From Pseudomonas bohemica (GTDB lineage: Bacteria > Pseudomonadota > Gammaproteobacteria > Pseudomonadales > Pseudomonadaceae): a stretch of DNA of 64,000 nt. Every line of letters starts with the position of its first letter. The first letter of the stretch is position 1. This document shows, one piece after another, positions 17,693-25,971 of this stretch. Below the pieces are notes generated by a model, which saw only the letters and a program-made list of their open reading frames with translations, was not told where the DNA came from and searched no databases. Where the stretch lies: the NCBI RefSeq assembly GCF_002934685.1, contig NZ_NKHL01000121.1, positions 62,001-126,000 of the forward strand. Reading direction: 5' to 3'. The position numbers and the translations under genes are program-made.

Positions 17693-18373
17693 ATGAGTGC
17701 TGCATATTTCATCACGGGAACCGATACCGATGTCGGTAAAACCACCATTGCCACAGGGTTGCTCTATGCGGCGCGACAATCGGGATTGAGCACGGCGGCA
17801 GGCAAACCCGTGGCCTCGGGCTGCGACGTGAAGCCCAAGGGCCTGCGTAATGCCGATGCGGTCGCGTTGCGTGCCGAATGTTCGATCGAGTTGAGCTACG
17901 ACGAGGTCAACCCGGTTGCCTTCGAACCCGCCATCGCACCGCATCTGGCGGCCCGCGAAGCTGGCGTCGCGTTGACCGTGCAATCGCTGCTTGGCCCGAT
18001 GCGTCACATTCTCGACAAAAAGGCCGACTTCACTCTTATCGAAGGCGCGGGAGGCTGGCGTGTGCCGCTTGCGGATCAGGCCAATCTATCGGGTCTGGCC
18101 ATTGCGCTGAAGCTGCCGGTGATTCTGGTGGTGGGTGTGCGTCTGGGCTGCATCAGCCACGCGCTGCTGTCTGCCGAAGCCATTGCCAGCGACGGGCTGC
18201 AACTGGCGGGATGGGTAGCGAACATCATCGACCCGAAGACTTCTCGGCTGGAAGAGAACCTCGCCACCCTGGCCGAGCGCTTGCCTGCGCCCTGTCTGGG
18301 GCGTGTGCCGTACATGAAAAAAGCCACACCGGAGAGCGTTGCCGAGCATTTGCATCTGGAACTGCTGGATTAG
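17693..18373 (+). CDS. bioD: Dethiobiotin synthetase
   Basis: The 226-residue ATP-dependent enzyme closes the ureido ring of dethiobiotin. The P-loop GTDTDVGKTTIATGL is at residues 9-23, and LIEGAGGWRVPL and VGVRLGCISHALL are diagnostic. The ATG at 17693 fits the family; an ATG 12 bases upstream is possible. A gap of about 88 bases from bioC may hold its own weak promoter. It is the last gene of bioBFHCD and is followed by a strong hairpin. Confidence 0.96.
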   Translation: MSAAYFITGTDTDVGKTTIATGLLYAARQSGLSTAAGKPVASGCDVKPKGLRNADAVALRAECSIELSYDEVNPVAFEPAIAPHLAAREAGVALTVQSLLGPMRHILDKKADFTLIEGAGGWRVPLADQANLSGLAIALKLPVILVVGVRLGCISHALLSAEAIASDGLQLAGWVANIIDPKTSRLEENLATLAERLPAPCLGRVPYMKKATPESVAEHLHLELLD

Positions 18374-18396
18374 CACCAGTGCAACACGTCGCTCCT

Positions 18397-18441
18397 GGTC
18401 GCAGGGCGTAGGAGCGCAGCTTGCTCCTACGCCCTGCGGCC
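18397..18441. terminator. Strong hairpin (REP-like) between convergent bioD and ALDH
   Basis: Perfect 15-base arms GCAGGGCGTAGGAGC and GCTCCTACGCCCTGC with a seven-base loop extend to about 19 pairs with one wobble. The GTAGGAGCGCAGCTTGCTCCTAC core is a single palindromic relative of the REP units elsewhere. It probably protects or ends both transcripts. Confidence 0.65.
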
Positions 18442-18480
18442 AGAATCGAAAGCAATTGCGGCGAGGTCGGCATTTGAACC

Positions 18481-19953
18481 TCATTTGATATACCACCCCC
18501 AAGCCTGCTCGCTGATGTACTCGGTTACCTGCTTGACCTCCAGGTAATTATCCAGCCCCCATTGCCCCAATTCTCGGCCAATGCCGCTGTGCTTCATCCC
18601 GCCCCAGGGCGCTTCGACGAACGTCGGTTGTGAGCAATTGACCCAGACGATGCCAGCGCGCAGGTGATTGGCCACCCGCGTTGCGCGTTGCGGATCGGCG
18701 CTCATTACTGCCGCGGCAAGCCCGAAACGGCTGGCGTTGGCCATTTGTACTGCTTGTTGCTCGTCCTTGAAGCGCTTGACGCATAGCACCGGTCCGAATA
18801 TTTCCTCACGCCAGACGATGCTGTTGTGTGCGGGTTCTTCGAAGATTGCAGGCTCCATGAAATAACCCTGCGCCAGATGCGGCGGTCGTTTACCGCCGAT
18901 AAGCAGACGGGCGCCGCTGGCGATGCCCTGATCGACGAAGCCCAGCACTTTCTCGTACTGGCCGCGACTGACCAGCGGTCCAAGCAGCACGCCAGGCTCG
19001 AGTCCCTGGCCAATGGTGATCTTGCGGGTTTCCTCGACCAGTCGCTCGATCAAGCGCGGCGCGATGTTTTCCTGCACCAGCAGGCGTGATGTCGCGCTGC
19101 ACACTTGGCCCTGGTTCCAGAAAATTCCGAAGAGAATCCACTCTACCGCCGCCTCGACGTCAGCGTCGTCGAACACGATGAGGGCTGATTTTCCACCCAG
19201 CTCCAGACTGATGTTCTTGATATCGCTGGCCGCCGCCGACATGATTTTCGAGCCGGTGGGCACGCTGCCCGTAAAGGCCAGCTTGTCGACGCCGGGGTGC
19301 AGTGTCAGCGCGCTGCCCGCATCGGTGCCCAGCCCGGTCACGATGTTCAGCACCCCGGCCGGCAGGCCGATGCGGTCCGCGGCGCCCGCCAGTTCCAGCG
19401 CAGTCAGCGGCGTCAACTCCGAAGGCTTCAGCACCACGGTAGCGCCGGCCGCCAATGCTGGCGCGACCTTCCAGGCGGCCATCAGCAGCGGGTAGTTCCA
19501 CGGAATGATTTGCCCGGCGACGCCGATGGGTTCCAGCCGGATACGGCAGCGGAAGCGCTCATCGGGCAACGCCAGCGGCTCGTCCTGTCGGTCATCCAGG
19601 TTCCGAGCCAGGCCTGCGTAATAGCGAAAGCAGGCAATTGCATCACTGGTGTCCCACTGCGCCTCGGGTAGCGGCTTGCCGTTATCGCGCACTTCCAGAA
19701 TTGCCAGGGCCTCCTGCGAGCCTTGCAACTCATCGGCCAGCGCTTCCAGCCAGACCGCCCGCTGAGCGCCGGTGGTCTGGCCCCAGTCGCTGTCGAACGC
19801 ACGCCGCGCGGCCCGCACGGCGTGATCGATGTCCTCCTCAGTGCCGGCTGCCACTCGTTGCAGGGTCTGTTCGGTTGCGGGGTCGATGACGTCCATGTAG
19901 CCGCCCAGATCAGGGCTGACCCACTCGCCGTTGATGTACAACTGGTCACGCAT
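18481..19953 (-). CDS. NAD(P)-dependent aldehyde dehydrogenase (betaine-aldehyde type)
   Basis: The 490-residue protein is a classic ALDH. The cofactor block is IPWNYPLLMAAWKVAPALAAG, the catalytic Glu is in LELGGKSALIVFDD, and the nucleophile Cys is in NQGQVCSATSR. The C-terminal APWGGMKHSGIGREL and EVKQVTEYIS resemble betaine-aldehyde and aminoaldehyde dehydrogenases. The ATG at 19953 has AGGAG seven bases before it and overlaps the upstream permease by eight bases, so it is the last gene of the importer operon. It likely oxidises the aldehyde derived from the imported amine; the substrate is not shown by the sequence. Confidence 0.9.
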   Translation of the reverse strand: MRDQLYINGEWVSPDLGGYMDVIDPATEQTLQRVAAGTEEDIDHAVRAARRAFDSDWGQTTGAQRAVWLEALADELQGSQEALAILEVRDNGKPLPEAQWDTSDAIACFRYYAGLARNLDDRQDEPLALPDERFRCRIRLEPIGVAGQIIPWNYPLLMAAWKVAPALAAGATVVLKPSELTPLTALELAGAADRIGLPAGVLNIVTGLGTDAGSALTLHPGVDKLAFTGSVPTGSKIMSAAASDIKNISLELGGKSALIVFDDADVEAAVEWILFGIFWNQGQVCSATSRLLVQENIAPRLIERLVEETRKITIGQGLEPGVLLGPLVSRGQYEKVLGFVDQGIASGARLLIGGKRPPHLAQGYFMEPAIFEEPAHNSIVWREEIFGPVLCVKRFKDEQQAVQMANASRFGLAAAVMSADPQRATRVANHLRAGIVWVNCSQPTFVEAPWGGMKHSGIGRELGQWGLDNYLEVKQVTEYISEQAWGWYIK

Positions 19954-20764
19954 GTGAGGCTCCTGAGCGGCGGTTTTGCAGGTAACGGGACGTGAAGAGC
20001 AGCGCCAGCGAGGCGCCAATGATCACGGTGGAGACAGCATTGATTTCCGGCGTCACGCCGCGCCGTATCGACGAAAAGATGTAGATCGGCAGGGTGGTTT
20101 CTGGTCCTGCGACGAAGAAGGCGATGATGAAATCGTCGAAGCTGAATGTGAACGCCAACAGGAAACCCGCCATGATCGCCGGGGTGATTTGCGGCAGTGT
20201 CACGCGCCAGAAGGTCTCCAGGGGCGGGGCATAGAGATCGGCGGACGCTTCTTGCAACGCTTTATCCAGCGATTCGACACGGCTGCGCACAATCACCATG
20301 ACCAGCGCCATGGTGAACAGCGAGTGTGCCGCCACCACTGTAAAGAAGCCCATGTTCAGTCTTGGGATGCCTGGGATCACTTGCGCCAACAGCGGGTTGA
20401 TCAAGTCGAACAGGCTGATGAATGCAATCAATGTCGAGATGCCGATGACGATCCCGGGGATGATGATTGCGCAGTAGGTCAGCGCATCGAACAGCATGCG
20501 CACCTTGCCCCCGGCGCGTTGCAGACCGAAAACCGCCAGCGTGCCGAACAGCGTCGCCAGCACCGCCGAGCAACTGGCGATCAGCGCACTGTGACCCAGC
20601 GCTTCCATGATGAACGGGTTGCTGAAGGCTCGACCAAACCACTGCACCGAGCAGCATTCGAAGGCCAGGCCGCTGCGACCGGCGTTGAAGCTGAACAACA
20701 TGATCAGCGCGATGGGCAGGTACAGAAACAGGTACAGCGAGGTGGAATAGGTACGCAACCACAT
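19946..20764 (-). CDS. ABC transporter permease, PotC-like
   Basis: The 272-residue inner-membrane permease has about six hydrophobic segments and the EAA loop (EASADLYAPPLETFWRVTLPQITPAI) used to contact the ATPase. TFSFDDFIIAFFVAGP is typical of PotC/PotI permeases of polyamine importers. It starts one base after the stop of the upstream PotB-like gene and overlaps the ALDH gene downstream, so the genes are translationally coupled. Confidence 0.92.
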   Translation of the reverse strand: MWLRTYSTSLYLFLYLPIALIMLFSFNAGRSGLAFECCSVQWFGRAFSNPFIMEALGHSALIASCSAVLATLFGTLAVFGLQRAGGKVRMLFDALTYCAIIIPGIVIGISTLIAFISLFDLINPLLAQVIPGIPRLNMGFFTVVAAHSLFTMALVMVIVRSRVESLDKALQEASADLYAPPLETFWRVTLPQITPAIMAGFLLAFTFSFDDFIIAFFVAGPETTLPIYIFSSIRRGVTPEINAVSTVIIGASLALLFTSRYLQNRRSGASHA

Positions 20765-20765
20765 G

Positions 20766-21692
20766 TCAGAGCGCCCCTTCGCCAGGCTTGCCGCCGTAGC
20801 GGGCCACCAGTTTGAGATACACGCCGATGATCAACAGCATGATCGTCACCAGCGTCATCGCCAGCGCGCTACCGAATGGCCAGTTGCGCGATTGAAGGAA
20901 CAGATCCACCAGCGCATTGCCGACGAAAAATACCTTGCCACCACCCAACACAGCAGGGATCAGGAACTCACCCATTAACAGGATGAACACCAGCATCACT
21001 CCGGTAATAATCCCCGGCGCCGCCAGCGGCAGGGTGATGCGTCGCAAACTTTCGAATGCGCTGGCGCCGAGATCGGCCGAGGCCTCCAGCAGACGCTTGT
21101 CGAGTTTTTCAAGGCTGACGTAGATCGGGAAGACCATCAGTGGCAGGTAGCCGTAAACGATGCCGATCAGCACCGCGTAAGGCGTGTTGATCAGTCGCAC
21201 GTCGTCGAGTCCGACACTGGCCAGCAGCGCCGGAATGCCCTTGCCGCTGAGGATGAAAATCCACGCGTAGGTGCGGATCAGGAAGCTGGTCCAGAACGGC
21301 ACAATCACCAGCGTCAGCAGCAGCGAGCGGTTCTTGCCGGTCTTGACCGCGAGAAAGTAGGCCAGCGGATACGCCGCCAGCAAACACACCAGCGTGCCCA
21401 GCGGCGCCAGCACCAGCGTGTTGCTGAATGCAGCCGCACGGGAACCGAGGTTCAGGTAGTTGGCCAGCGTCAGGCCGCCGGCATAACCGCCGACGGCGCT
21501 ACGCTCGCCAAAGCTGAATACCAGAATGATCATCAGCGGCATCACCAAAAGCAGCAGGAACCACAGCGTCGACGGCAACAGCATCAGCAGGGTGATACGC
21601 CGCCCCAGGCTGCGCCGTTTCTTTTGCGTACGCTCGATGTTCACGTCCGAAGCATCGGCATGCCGGGCGTTGGGTGAAATGACGGCATCCAT
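20766..21692 (-). CDS. ABC transporter permease, PotB-like
   Basis: The 308-residue permease has a long cytoplasmic N-terminus with a basic KKRRSLGRR patch, then about six membrane spans and the EAA loop EASADLGASAFESLRRITLPLAAPGI. It pairs with the PotC-like protein. The ATG at 21692 has AAGGAA six bases upstream and is chosen over upstream ATGs at 21713 and 21731. Five to forty bases separate it from the binding-protein gene. Confidence 0.92.
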   Translation of the reverse strand: MDAVISPNARHADASDVNIERTQKKRRSLGRRITLLMLLPSTLWFLLLLVMPLMIILVFSFGERSAVGGYAGGLTLANYLNLGSRAAAFSNTLVLAPLGTLVCLLAAYPLAYFLAVKTGKNRSLLLTLVIVPFWTSFLIRTYAWIFILSGKGIPALLASVGLDDVRLINTPYAVLIGIVYGYLPLMVFPIYVSLEKLDKRLLEASADLGASAFESLRRITLPLAAPGIITGVMLVFILLMGEFLIPAVLGGGKVFFVGNALVDLFLQSRNWPFGSALAMTLVTIMLLIIGVYLKLVARYGGKPGEGAL

Positions 21693-21735
21693 GTGAGGTT
21701 CCTTGCGGCTCATGGTGGGTTCTGATGGCATTCGA

Positions 21736-22887
21736 TCAGGCGGACTTGAAGCGGGCCATCAGCTCGGCGCGCAACGGGCTGGTCAGCGTGGCGGCAGCGC
21801 CGAACTCCAGTGGGCTCAATTGCTCGACGGCCGGGTACATGATCGGGTCGTTGAGCATGGCCGGTGGCAGCAAGGCATCTACGCGTTTGTCGCCGCTGGG
21901 GTAGCCATGGGCGAGCACTTCGAGCTTGTTGTGCTGCGGGTCGAGCAGGTAGTTGATGAACGCATAGGCGGCTTCCTTGTGCTCGGCGCTTTTCGGGATG
22001 GCAAAGAAGTCGCTCCACAGCTCACCGCCTTCCTTGCCCAGTGCGTAGACGATGGAGGGAGTGTCGCGATGCAGCTGGGAGGCATCACCGGTCCAGGACA
22101 TGGCCAGAATCGCGTCACCGCTGCGCATGGATGGCTGAATGTCGGAGTTGATCGCGAATAGGTGTGGCTTGACCTCGATTAGCAACTTCTCGGCATCGGC
22201 CAGCTCTTTGGCGTCCAGCGAGTTGAAGCTGTAGCCGAATGATTTCAGCGCGTTGCCAATGGCCGTCAGCTGATAGTCGTGAACCATGGTGCGACCATCG
22301 GCCTGATCCTTGGCGACCGCCCAGAACTCTTTCCACGACGTTGGCTTGGCCTTGAGTTTGGCGCTGTCGTAGGCCATGCCGGTGGTGCCCCAGTTTTTCG
22401 GCACGGCGTACACCTTGCCGTCGACGGTGCCTTGGGCCATGAACTTTTCCTGAAAGGCCGAGGGGTCGAAATTGGGAATGCGCGACAGGTCCAGCGGCTC
22501 GATCATCCCCAGTTTCACGTAGGTGCTGATGGTGTAGTTGGTCGGCACCAGGACGTCCCAACCGCTGCCGCCGGCTTGCAGTTTGGCGAGCATCTCTTCG
22601 TTGGAGCCGAATACGCTCATCGATACGCGCGCGCCAGTGGTTTTGGCGAAGTTATCGAGGTTTTCCTGGCTGTGGTAATTCGGCCAGGTCGCAAGGCCCA
22701 GACGGTCACCGATGTTTTTGTCGGCGCCCAATGCGCTTGTACTGGTACTGCCGCTCAGCAGCCCCGGCATGTTGGTGGCCATGACCGCTGCAGCGATGCC
22801 AAGGCCGGTGCGCCCCAGAAAATCGCGGCGGGTGATTGAGCCGTTCTGCCAACTGCGCATCGTCTTGATAAAGGTTTTCTGGTCCAT
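21736..22887 (-). CDS. Periplasmic binding protein of polyamine-type ABC importer
   Basis: The 383-residue solute-binding protein belongs to the PotD/PotF family. It has a twin-arginine-like leader (ITRRDFLGRTGLGIAAAVM, residues 18-36), so it may be Tat-exported rather than Sec-exported. The mature part has WPNYHSQENLDNFAKTTGA, VLVPTNYTISTYVKLGMIEPLD and NWGTTGMAYD, as in PotD. GGGGAGAATGCT precedes the ATG. It provides the substrate specificity of the four-gene importer; the ligand could be a polyamine, GABA-like compound or betaine. Confidence 0.92.
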   Translation of the reverse strand: MDQKTFIKTMRSWQNGSITRRDFLGRTGLGIAAAVMATNMPGLLSGSTSTSALGADKNIGDRLGLATWPNYHSQENLDNFAKTTGARVSMSVFGSNEEMLAKLQAGGSGWDVLVPTNYTISTYVKLGMIEPLDLSRIPNFDPSAFQEKFMAQGTVDGKVYAVPKNWGTTGMAYDSAKLKAKPTSWKEFWAVAKDQADGRTMVHDYQLTAIGNALKSFGYSFNSLDAKELADAEKLLIEVKPHLFAINSDIQPSMRSGDAILAMSWTGDASQLHRDTPSIVYALGKEGGELWSDFFAIPKSAEHKEAAYAFINYLLDPQHNKLEVLAHGYPSGDKRVDALLPPAMLNDPIMYPAVEQLSPLEFGAAATLTSPLRAELMARFKSA

Positions 22888-22929
22888 AGCATTCTCCCCG
22901 TCTGTTAAGTGGTGTGAATCGCCTACTGG

Positions 22930-24066
22930 TTACAAGGCCATGGCCAGGCCACTGGCATTGTTCCAGCCAACCTGTACAGCCGCTCCGTGTTCGAAGCCTG
23001 CGTTGTCGTAATTACCTTGGCCGCCGGCGCCGTGCTGACGCTGCACGCGCACGCAGACGATGCCGAATGGTTGAGTGCGCACGCGGTATTCGGTGATGTT
23101 TCCCAGATATATTCGATCCTCAACGCAGCCATTAAGCGTGACGTCGCGGCCTTGCAGGCTGCCCTGGGCGGCGATGTCGATCAGCTCCGGGCGTACCGCG
23201 ATGCAGCCCTCATCGCTGGCGCTCAGGGTCGTGCCGTTGGGTGTCATCGGGCTGCGCAGCTCGATGCCTTGTTCGGTGAGCAGCAACGCCGAGTTGCCTT
23301 GCACATGGCGCACGGTGCCGGTGAACAGATTGGATTCGCCGATGAAGTCGGCCACGTAGCGTGTCGCCGGCGCTTCATAGAGTTGTTCCGGGGAGGCGGT
23401 CTGGATGATCGAACCGCAGTGCATGACACTGATGCTGTCGCTCATGGACAGCGCTTCTTCCTGGTCGTGAGTCACCAGTACGAAGGTGATGCCGACTTCC
23501 CGTTGCAGGCGCAGCAGTTCGGATTGCATTTCCTTGCGCAGCTTTCGGTCCAGCGCAGCGAGCGGTTCATCCAGCAGCAGAACGGTAGGCTTGTTGACCA
23601 ACGCTCTGGCCAGCGCAACACGTTGCTGTTGACCGCCGGACAACTCACTGGGCTTGCGATGGCCGAGGCCGGACAGGCGTACCATTTCCAGCGCTTGATC
23701 TGCGCGGCGCTGCTGTTCTTTTTTGTCTGGACGCGGCGCCAGGTAGCGCAGGCCGTAGGCGATGTTTTGCGACACGGTCATGTGCGGGAACAGCGCGTAA
23801 TGCTGAAACACCATGTTCACAGGACGCTGGAAAGCTGGCACGCCCGCGACGTTCCTGCCCGCCAGACGCACTTCGCCGAGGGTTGGCTGATCGAAGCCTG
23901 CGATCATCCGCAGCGTCGTCGTCTTGCCGCAACCCGAGCCGCCGAGAAAAGAATGGAATGTACCGCGCTTGACCTGAAAACTGAGATTGTCGACGGCTTT
24001 CAGGTTGCCGTAGTGCTTCTCTACGTTGCAGAACTCGATATCGTATTCGTGGCGATTGTCGCTCAT
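22930..24066 (-). CDS. ABC transporter ATP-binding protein, PotA-like
   Basis: The protein of about 378 residues has Walker A GGSGCGKTTT, the signature LSGGQQQRVALARAL, Walker B VLLLDEPLAALD and the switch His in LVTHDQEEA, followed by a C-terminal TOBE domain. It powers the adjacent PotB/PotC-like permeases. The ATG at 24066 (MSDNRHEYD) is preferred to 24081. It is the first gene of the operon PotA-PotD-PotB-PotC-ALDH on the minus strand, directly downstream of the LuxR regulator. Confidence 0.92.
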   Translation of the reverse strand: MSDNRHEYDIEFCNVEKHYGNLKAVDNLSFQVKRGTFHSFLGGSGCGKTTTLRMIAGFDQPTLGEVRLAGRNVAGVPAFQRPVNMVFQHYALFPHMTVSQNIAYGLRYLAPRPDKKEQQRRADQALEMVRLSGLGHRKPSELSGGQQQRVALARALVNKPTVLLLDEPLAALDRKLRKEMQSELLRLQREVGITFVLVTHDQEEALSMSDSISVMHCGSIIQTASPEQLYEAPATRYVADFIGESNLFTGTVRHVQGNSALLLTEQGIELRSPMTPNGTTLSASDEGCIAVRPELIDIAAQGSLQGRDVTLNGCVEDRIYLGNITEYRVRTQPFGIVCVRVQRQHGAGGQGNYDNAGFEHGAAVQVGWNNASGLAMAL

Positions 24067-24173
24067 CGTTAGCTCTCGCATTCCAGTGCATGGGTCGCTG
24101 CAATGGAGGCCAAACTAACAACCGCGGTTTTGCGCTGTATATATCCCTTGGGGGATAGAGTCGCTTTCGGAGC

Positions 24174-24983
24174 TCAGGCCGGAACCGCGACATCCGGGCC
24201 GGTCAGCTCACGAATGAACAACCCCAGAAGTTCAGCCTGACTGCCGATACCGAGCTTGGCGTAGATGTTCTTGCGATGGATTTTTACAGTGCCAGGGCTG
24301 ATTGACAGCTGCTCGGCCACGGATGCGCTTGAGTGACCCCGCAGGAGGAGACGTACGATTTCCTGTTCGCGGCCGGTGAGAATGTGATCGCCGAAATGAT
24401 CGAAAGCGGCGTGCACCTTGAAATCCAGATCCTGGGCTGAGCGTGGCTGTTCAGCGCGATACTGGCGCCAGGCTTCATTGATGACCTGCTCGACAACGGC
24501 CAGTGCACATTCCATTAACTGCATCTCGTCCCGGCTGAACGCGGAACTCGCCGTGGCGCGCATCAATGACAGCACCGCCATTGCATCGCCACCCAAGTCG
24601 ACGAAAAACGCTACTTCTTCTGCCAGGCCGGTCTGCTGGTAATACGCCAGGTAGTACTCGCTGAGATAGAAGTGGTCGGGCGCGAACTGACGCAGACGCC
24701 ACAGCCCCGGTTGCTGTTTACGGGTACAGGCCAGATAAAACGGATCGAGCAGATAAGGGCCGACCTGATAGTCGTCGACGTAGATCTTGCGCTTGTCCGG
24801 TGGGAAGGTGTCGAACATCGCCAGAGGGCGATGATTGCCCTCGTAAACGAACAGCACGAAGTGGTCGACGGGGGCGATCTGCTTGAGCCACTGACTCAAT
24901 CCGGCAAGACGCGCCGCGCCTCCCGCAAGGTCGAGAAGGTGAGCGATTCCAGTGGTCCAGTGTTTCAGTTCCTTTGGGCGCAT
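24174..24983 (-). CDS. LuxR-family transcriptional regulator
   Basis: The 269-residue protein ends in a LuxR-type helix-turn-helix (LTGREQEIVRLLLRGHSSASVAEQLSISPGTVKIHRKNIYAKLGI, about residues 200-245). The N-terminal 190 residues form a GAF/PAS-like sensor without an obvious acyl-homoserine lactone signature. It lies immediately upstream of, and on the same strand as, the polyamine-type importer, so it is the likely local regulator. The ATG at 24983 begins at homology, but no clear ribosome site is seen. The ligand is unknown. Confidence 0.85.
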   Translation of the reverse strand: MRPKELKHWTTGIAHLLDLAGGAARLAGLSQWLKQIAPVDHFVLFVYEGNHRPLAMFDTFPPDKRKIYVDDYQVGPYLLDPFYLACTRKQQPGLWRLRQFAPDHFYLSEYYLAYYQQTGLAEEVAFFVDLGGDAMAVLSLMRATASSAFSRDEMQLMECALAVVEQVINEAWRQYRAEQPRSAQDLDFKVHAAFDHFGDHILTGREQEIVRLLLRGHSSASVAEQLSISPGTVKIHRKNIYAKLGIGSQAELLGLFIRELTGPDVAVPA

Positions 24984-25306
24984 GAGGGACGTTCGAGGGC
25001 GAATCCGAAATGAGGGCAGTTCAGCACAGGATGCAGGATGTGCGCCACTGCACAGTTCAGGACGTTTACTGCGGCGCATGCGGTGCGATGCGGTTATGGT
25101 CACACTTCGAACTGTTTCATGCTGCACCATTTTCAGGCAGCGCGTGTTACCGGTTGCTACGCATTAGCTGGAGTGGCGAGCGATCACCCGCAGTTTGGAA
25201 GCGCGTCTATTGGCAGGCTCAGTGCCATTATTGTTTTTGACGGGCGTTTTCAGGCGTCTTCTGTTTCAATGCTGGCAGTTCGTTTTATGAACAAAGGATC
25301 GTGGTG
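24984..25306. other. Intergenic region upstream of the LuxR gene and small broken gene
   Basis: About 320 bases between divergent genes. No credible coding frame or repeat was seen; promoters for both flanking genes should lie here. Confidence 0.4.
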
Positions 25307-25603
25307 ATGCAAATTTCGCTGAACAACACGCTTTACCCTGGCCTGAGCGCAATTCAGGTCGGGCAGGATCGTGTCGATTAGGCTGCCACTCAACTGGCCA
25401 GCCCAGCCACCGAAGTGTCCGGTCGCAGCCAGTCTTCGGACTTCCAGCTCGAGCGCCTGCGTTCGGTAGACCGTGCTCAGCGTTCCGACCTGGCCAGCAA
25501 TGTCGTCGAACTCGCCCGGGGCCAAATCCAGGTCCAGGCCGGCGCCAAGGTCGAGAAAGCCGCCGATGAAATGCTTGGTACGCTGATCGACACCTACGCC
25601 TGA
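25307..25603 (+). pseudogene. Small conserved-type protein interrupted by an amber codon
   Basis: A frame of 99 codons starts with ATG at 25307, preceded by AAAGGAT. It reads MQISLNNTLYPGLSAIQVGQDRVD and then meets TAG at 25379-25381. The same frame continues for 73 codons (AATQLASP... KVEKAADEMLGTLIDTYA) to a normal stop at 25603, with amphipathic, alanine-rich helix character. A single C to T change (CAG to TAG, Gln) would explain the break. Similar small proteins of about 95-100 residues are, from memory, common in Pseudomonas, without known function. A hairpin terminator follows directly, so the locus is built as a single short gene. It may be a real nonsense mutation or a sequencing error. 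Confidence 0.7.
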
Positions 25604-25628
25604 TTTTCCGGAAATCTGCTTCCCTCCC

Positions 25629-25650
25629 AACGTGCGCTTCGGCGCACGTT
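25629..25650 (+). terminator. Hairpin terminator after the small gene
   Basis: AACGTGCGC and GCGCACGTT form a nine-base stem around a TTCG-type tetraloop, 26 bases after the stop codon at 25603. The following T run is weak. Confidence 0.65.
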
Positions 25651-25829
25651 TGCATTGCGCGCCCCTCTAAATAATGGCCTACCACCCGATCGAATCGCCG
25701 CTGCCTTGCGCCTGCGACGCGGCTCCGCTCAACCAGACTCAGCCCTGACCACACACTCAACGCATGCGCGTTGGGCGTCATCACGCATGACATTTCTCAC
25801 ATCGACGATGAAAGGTGCGTGACGCACCC

Positions 25830-25858
25830 TTGACAACAAATGGGCGTAAACGTATGTT
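25830..25858 (+). promoter_or_regulatory. Sigma-70 promoter of the first acyl-CoA dehydrogenase
   Basis: TTGACA at 25830-25835 and TATGTT at 25853-25858 are separated by exactly 17 bases. The PsrA box begins two bases after the -10, overlapping the expected start point. Confidence 0.65.
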
Positions 25859-25859
25859 T

Positions 25860-25873
25860 CAAACACCTGTTTG
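25860..25873 (+). promoter_or_regulatory. PsrA-type fatty-acid operator
   Basis: CAAACACCTGTTTG matches the published PsrA consensus (G/C)AAAC-N2-4-GTTT(G/C) exactly, with four spacer bases. PsrA is the TetR-family repressor of beta-oxidation genes in Pseudomonas, released by long-chain fatty acids. Position right after a -10 box fits repression of the downstream acyl-CoA dehydrogenase. Confidence 0.7.
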
Positions 25874-25921
25874 ACCATCGACCAAACCACAAATCCTGGT
25901 GGAAGGGGCAAGTCCCCGTAG

Positions 25922-25935
25922 TGACCGAACGGTCA
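25922..25935. promoter_or_regulatory. Palindrome TGACCG-AA-CGGTCA, possible TetR-family operator
   Basis: Perfect six-base inverted arms lie in the 5' leader of the acyl-CoA dehydrogenase, 37 bases before the start codon. It resembles many TetR-type operators. No regulator gene is adjacent. Confidence 0.4.
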
Positions 25936-25971
25936 TCCAATTCCAGGATTCATCAGCAGAGGTTTATCGCT

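Noticed and set aside
25250..25630. Minus-strand open frame over the amber-broken small gene
   Set aside because: The plus-strand frame has a ribosome site, terminator and sensible composition on both sides of the TAG, so the minus frame is a shadow.
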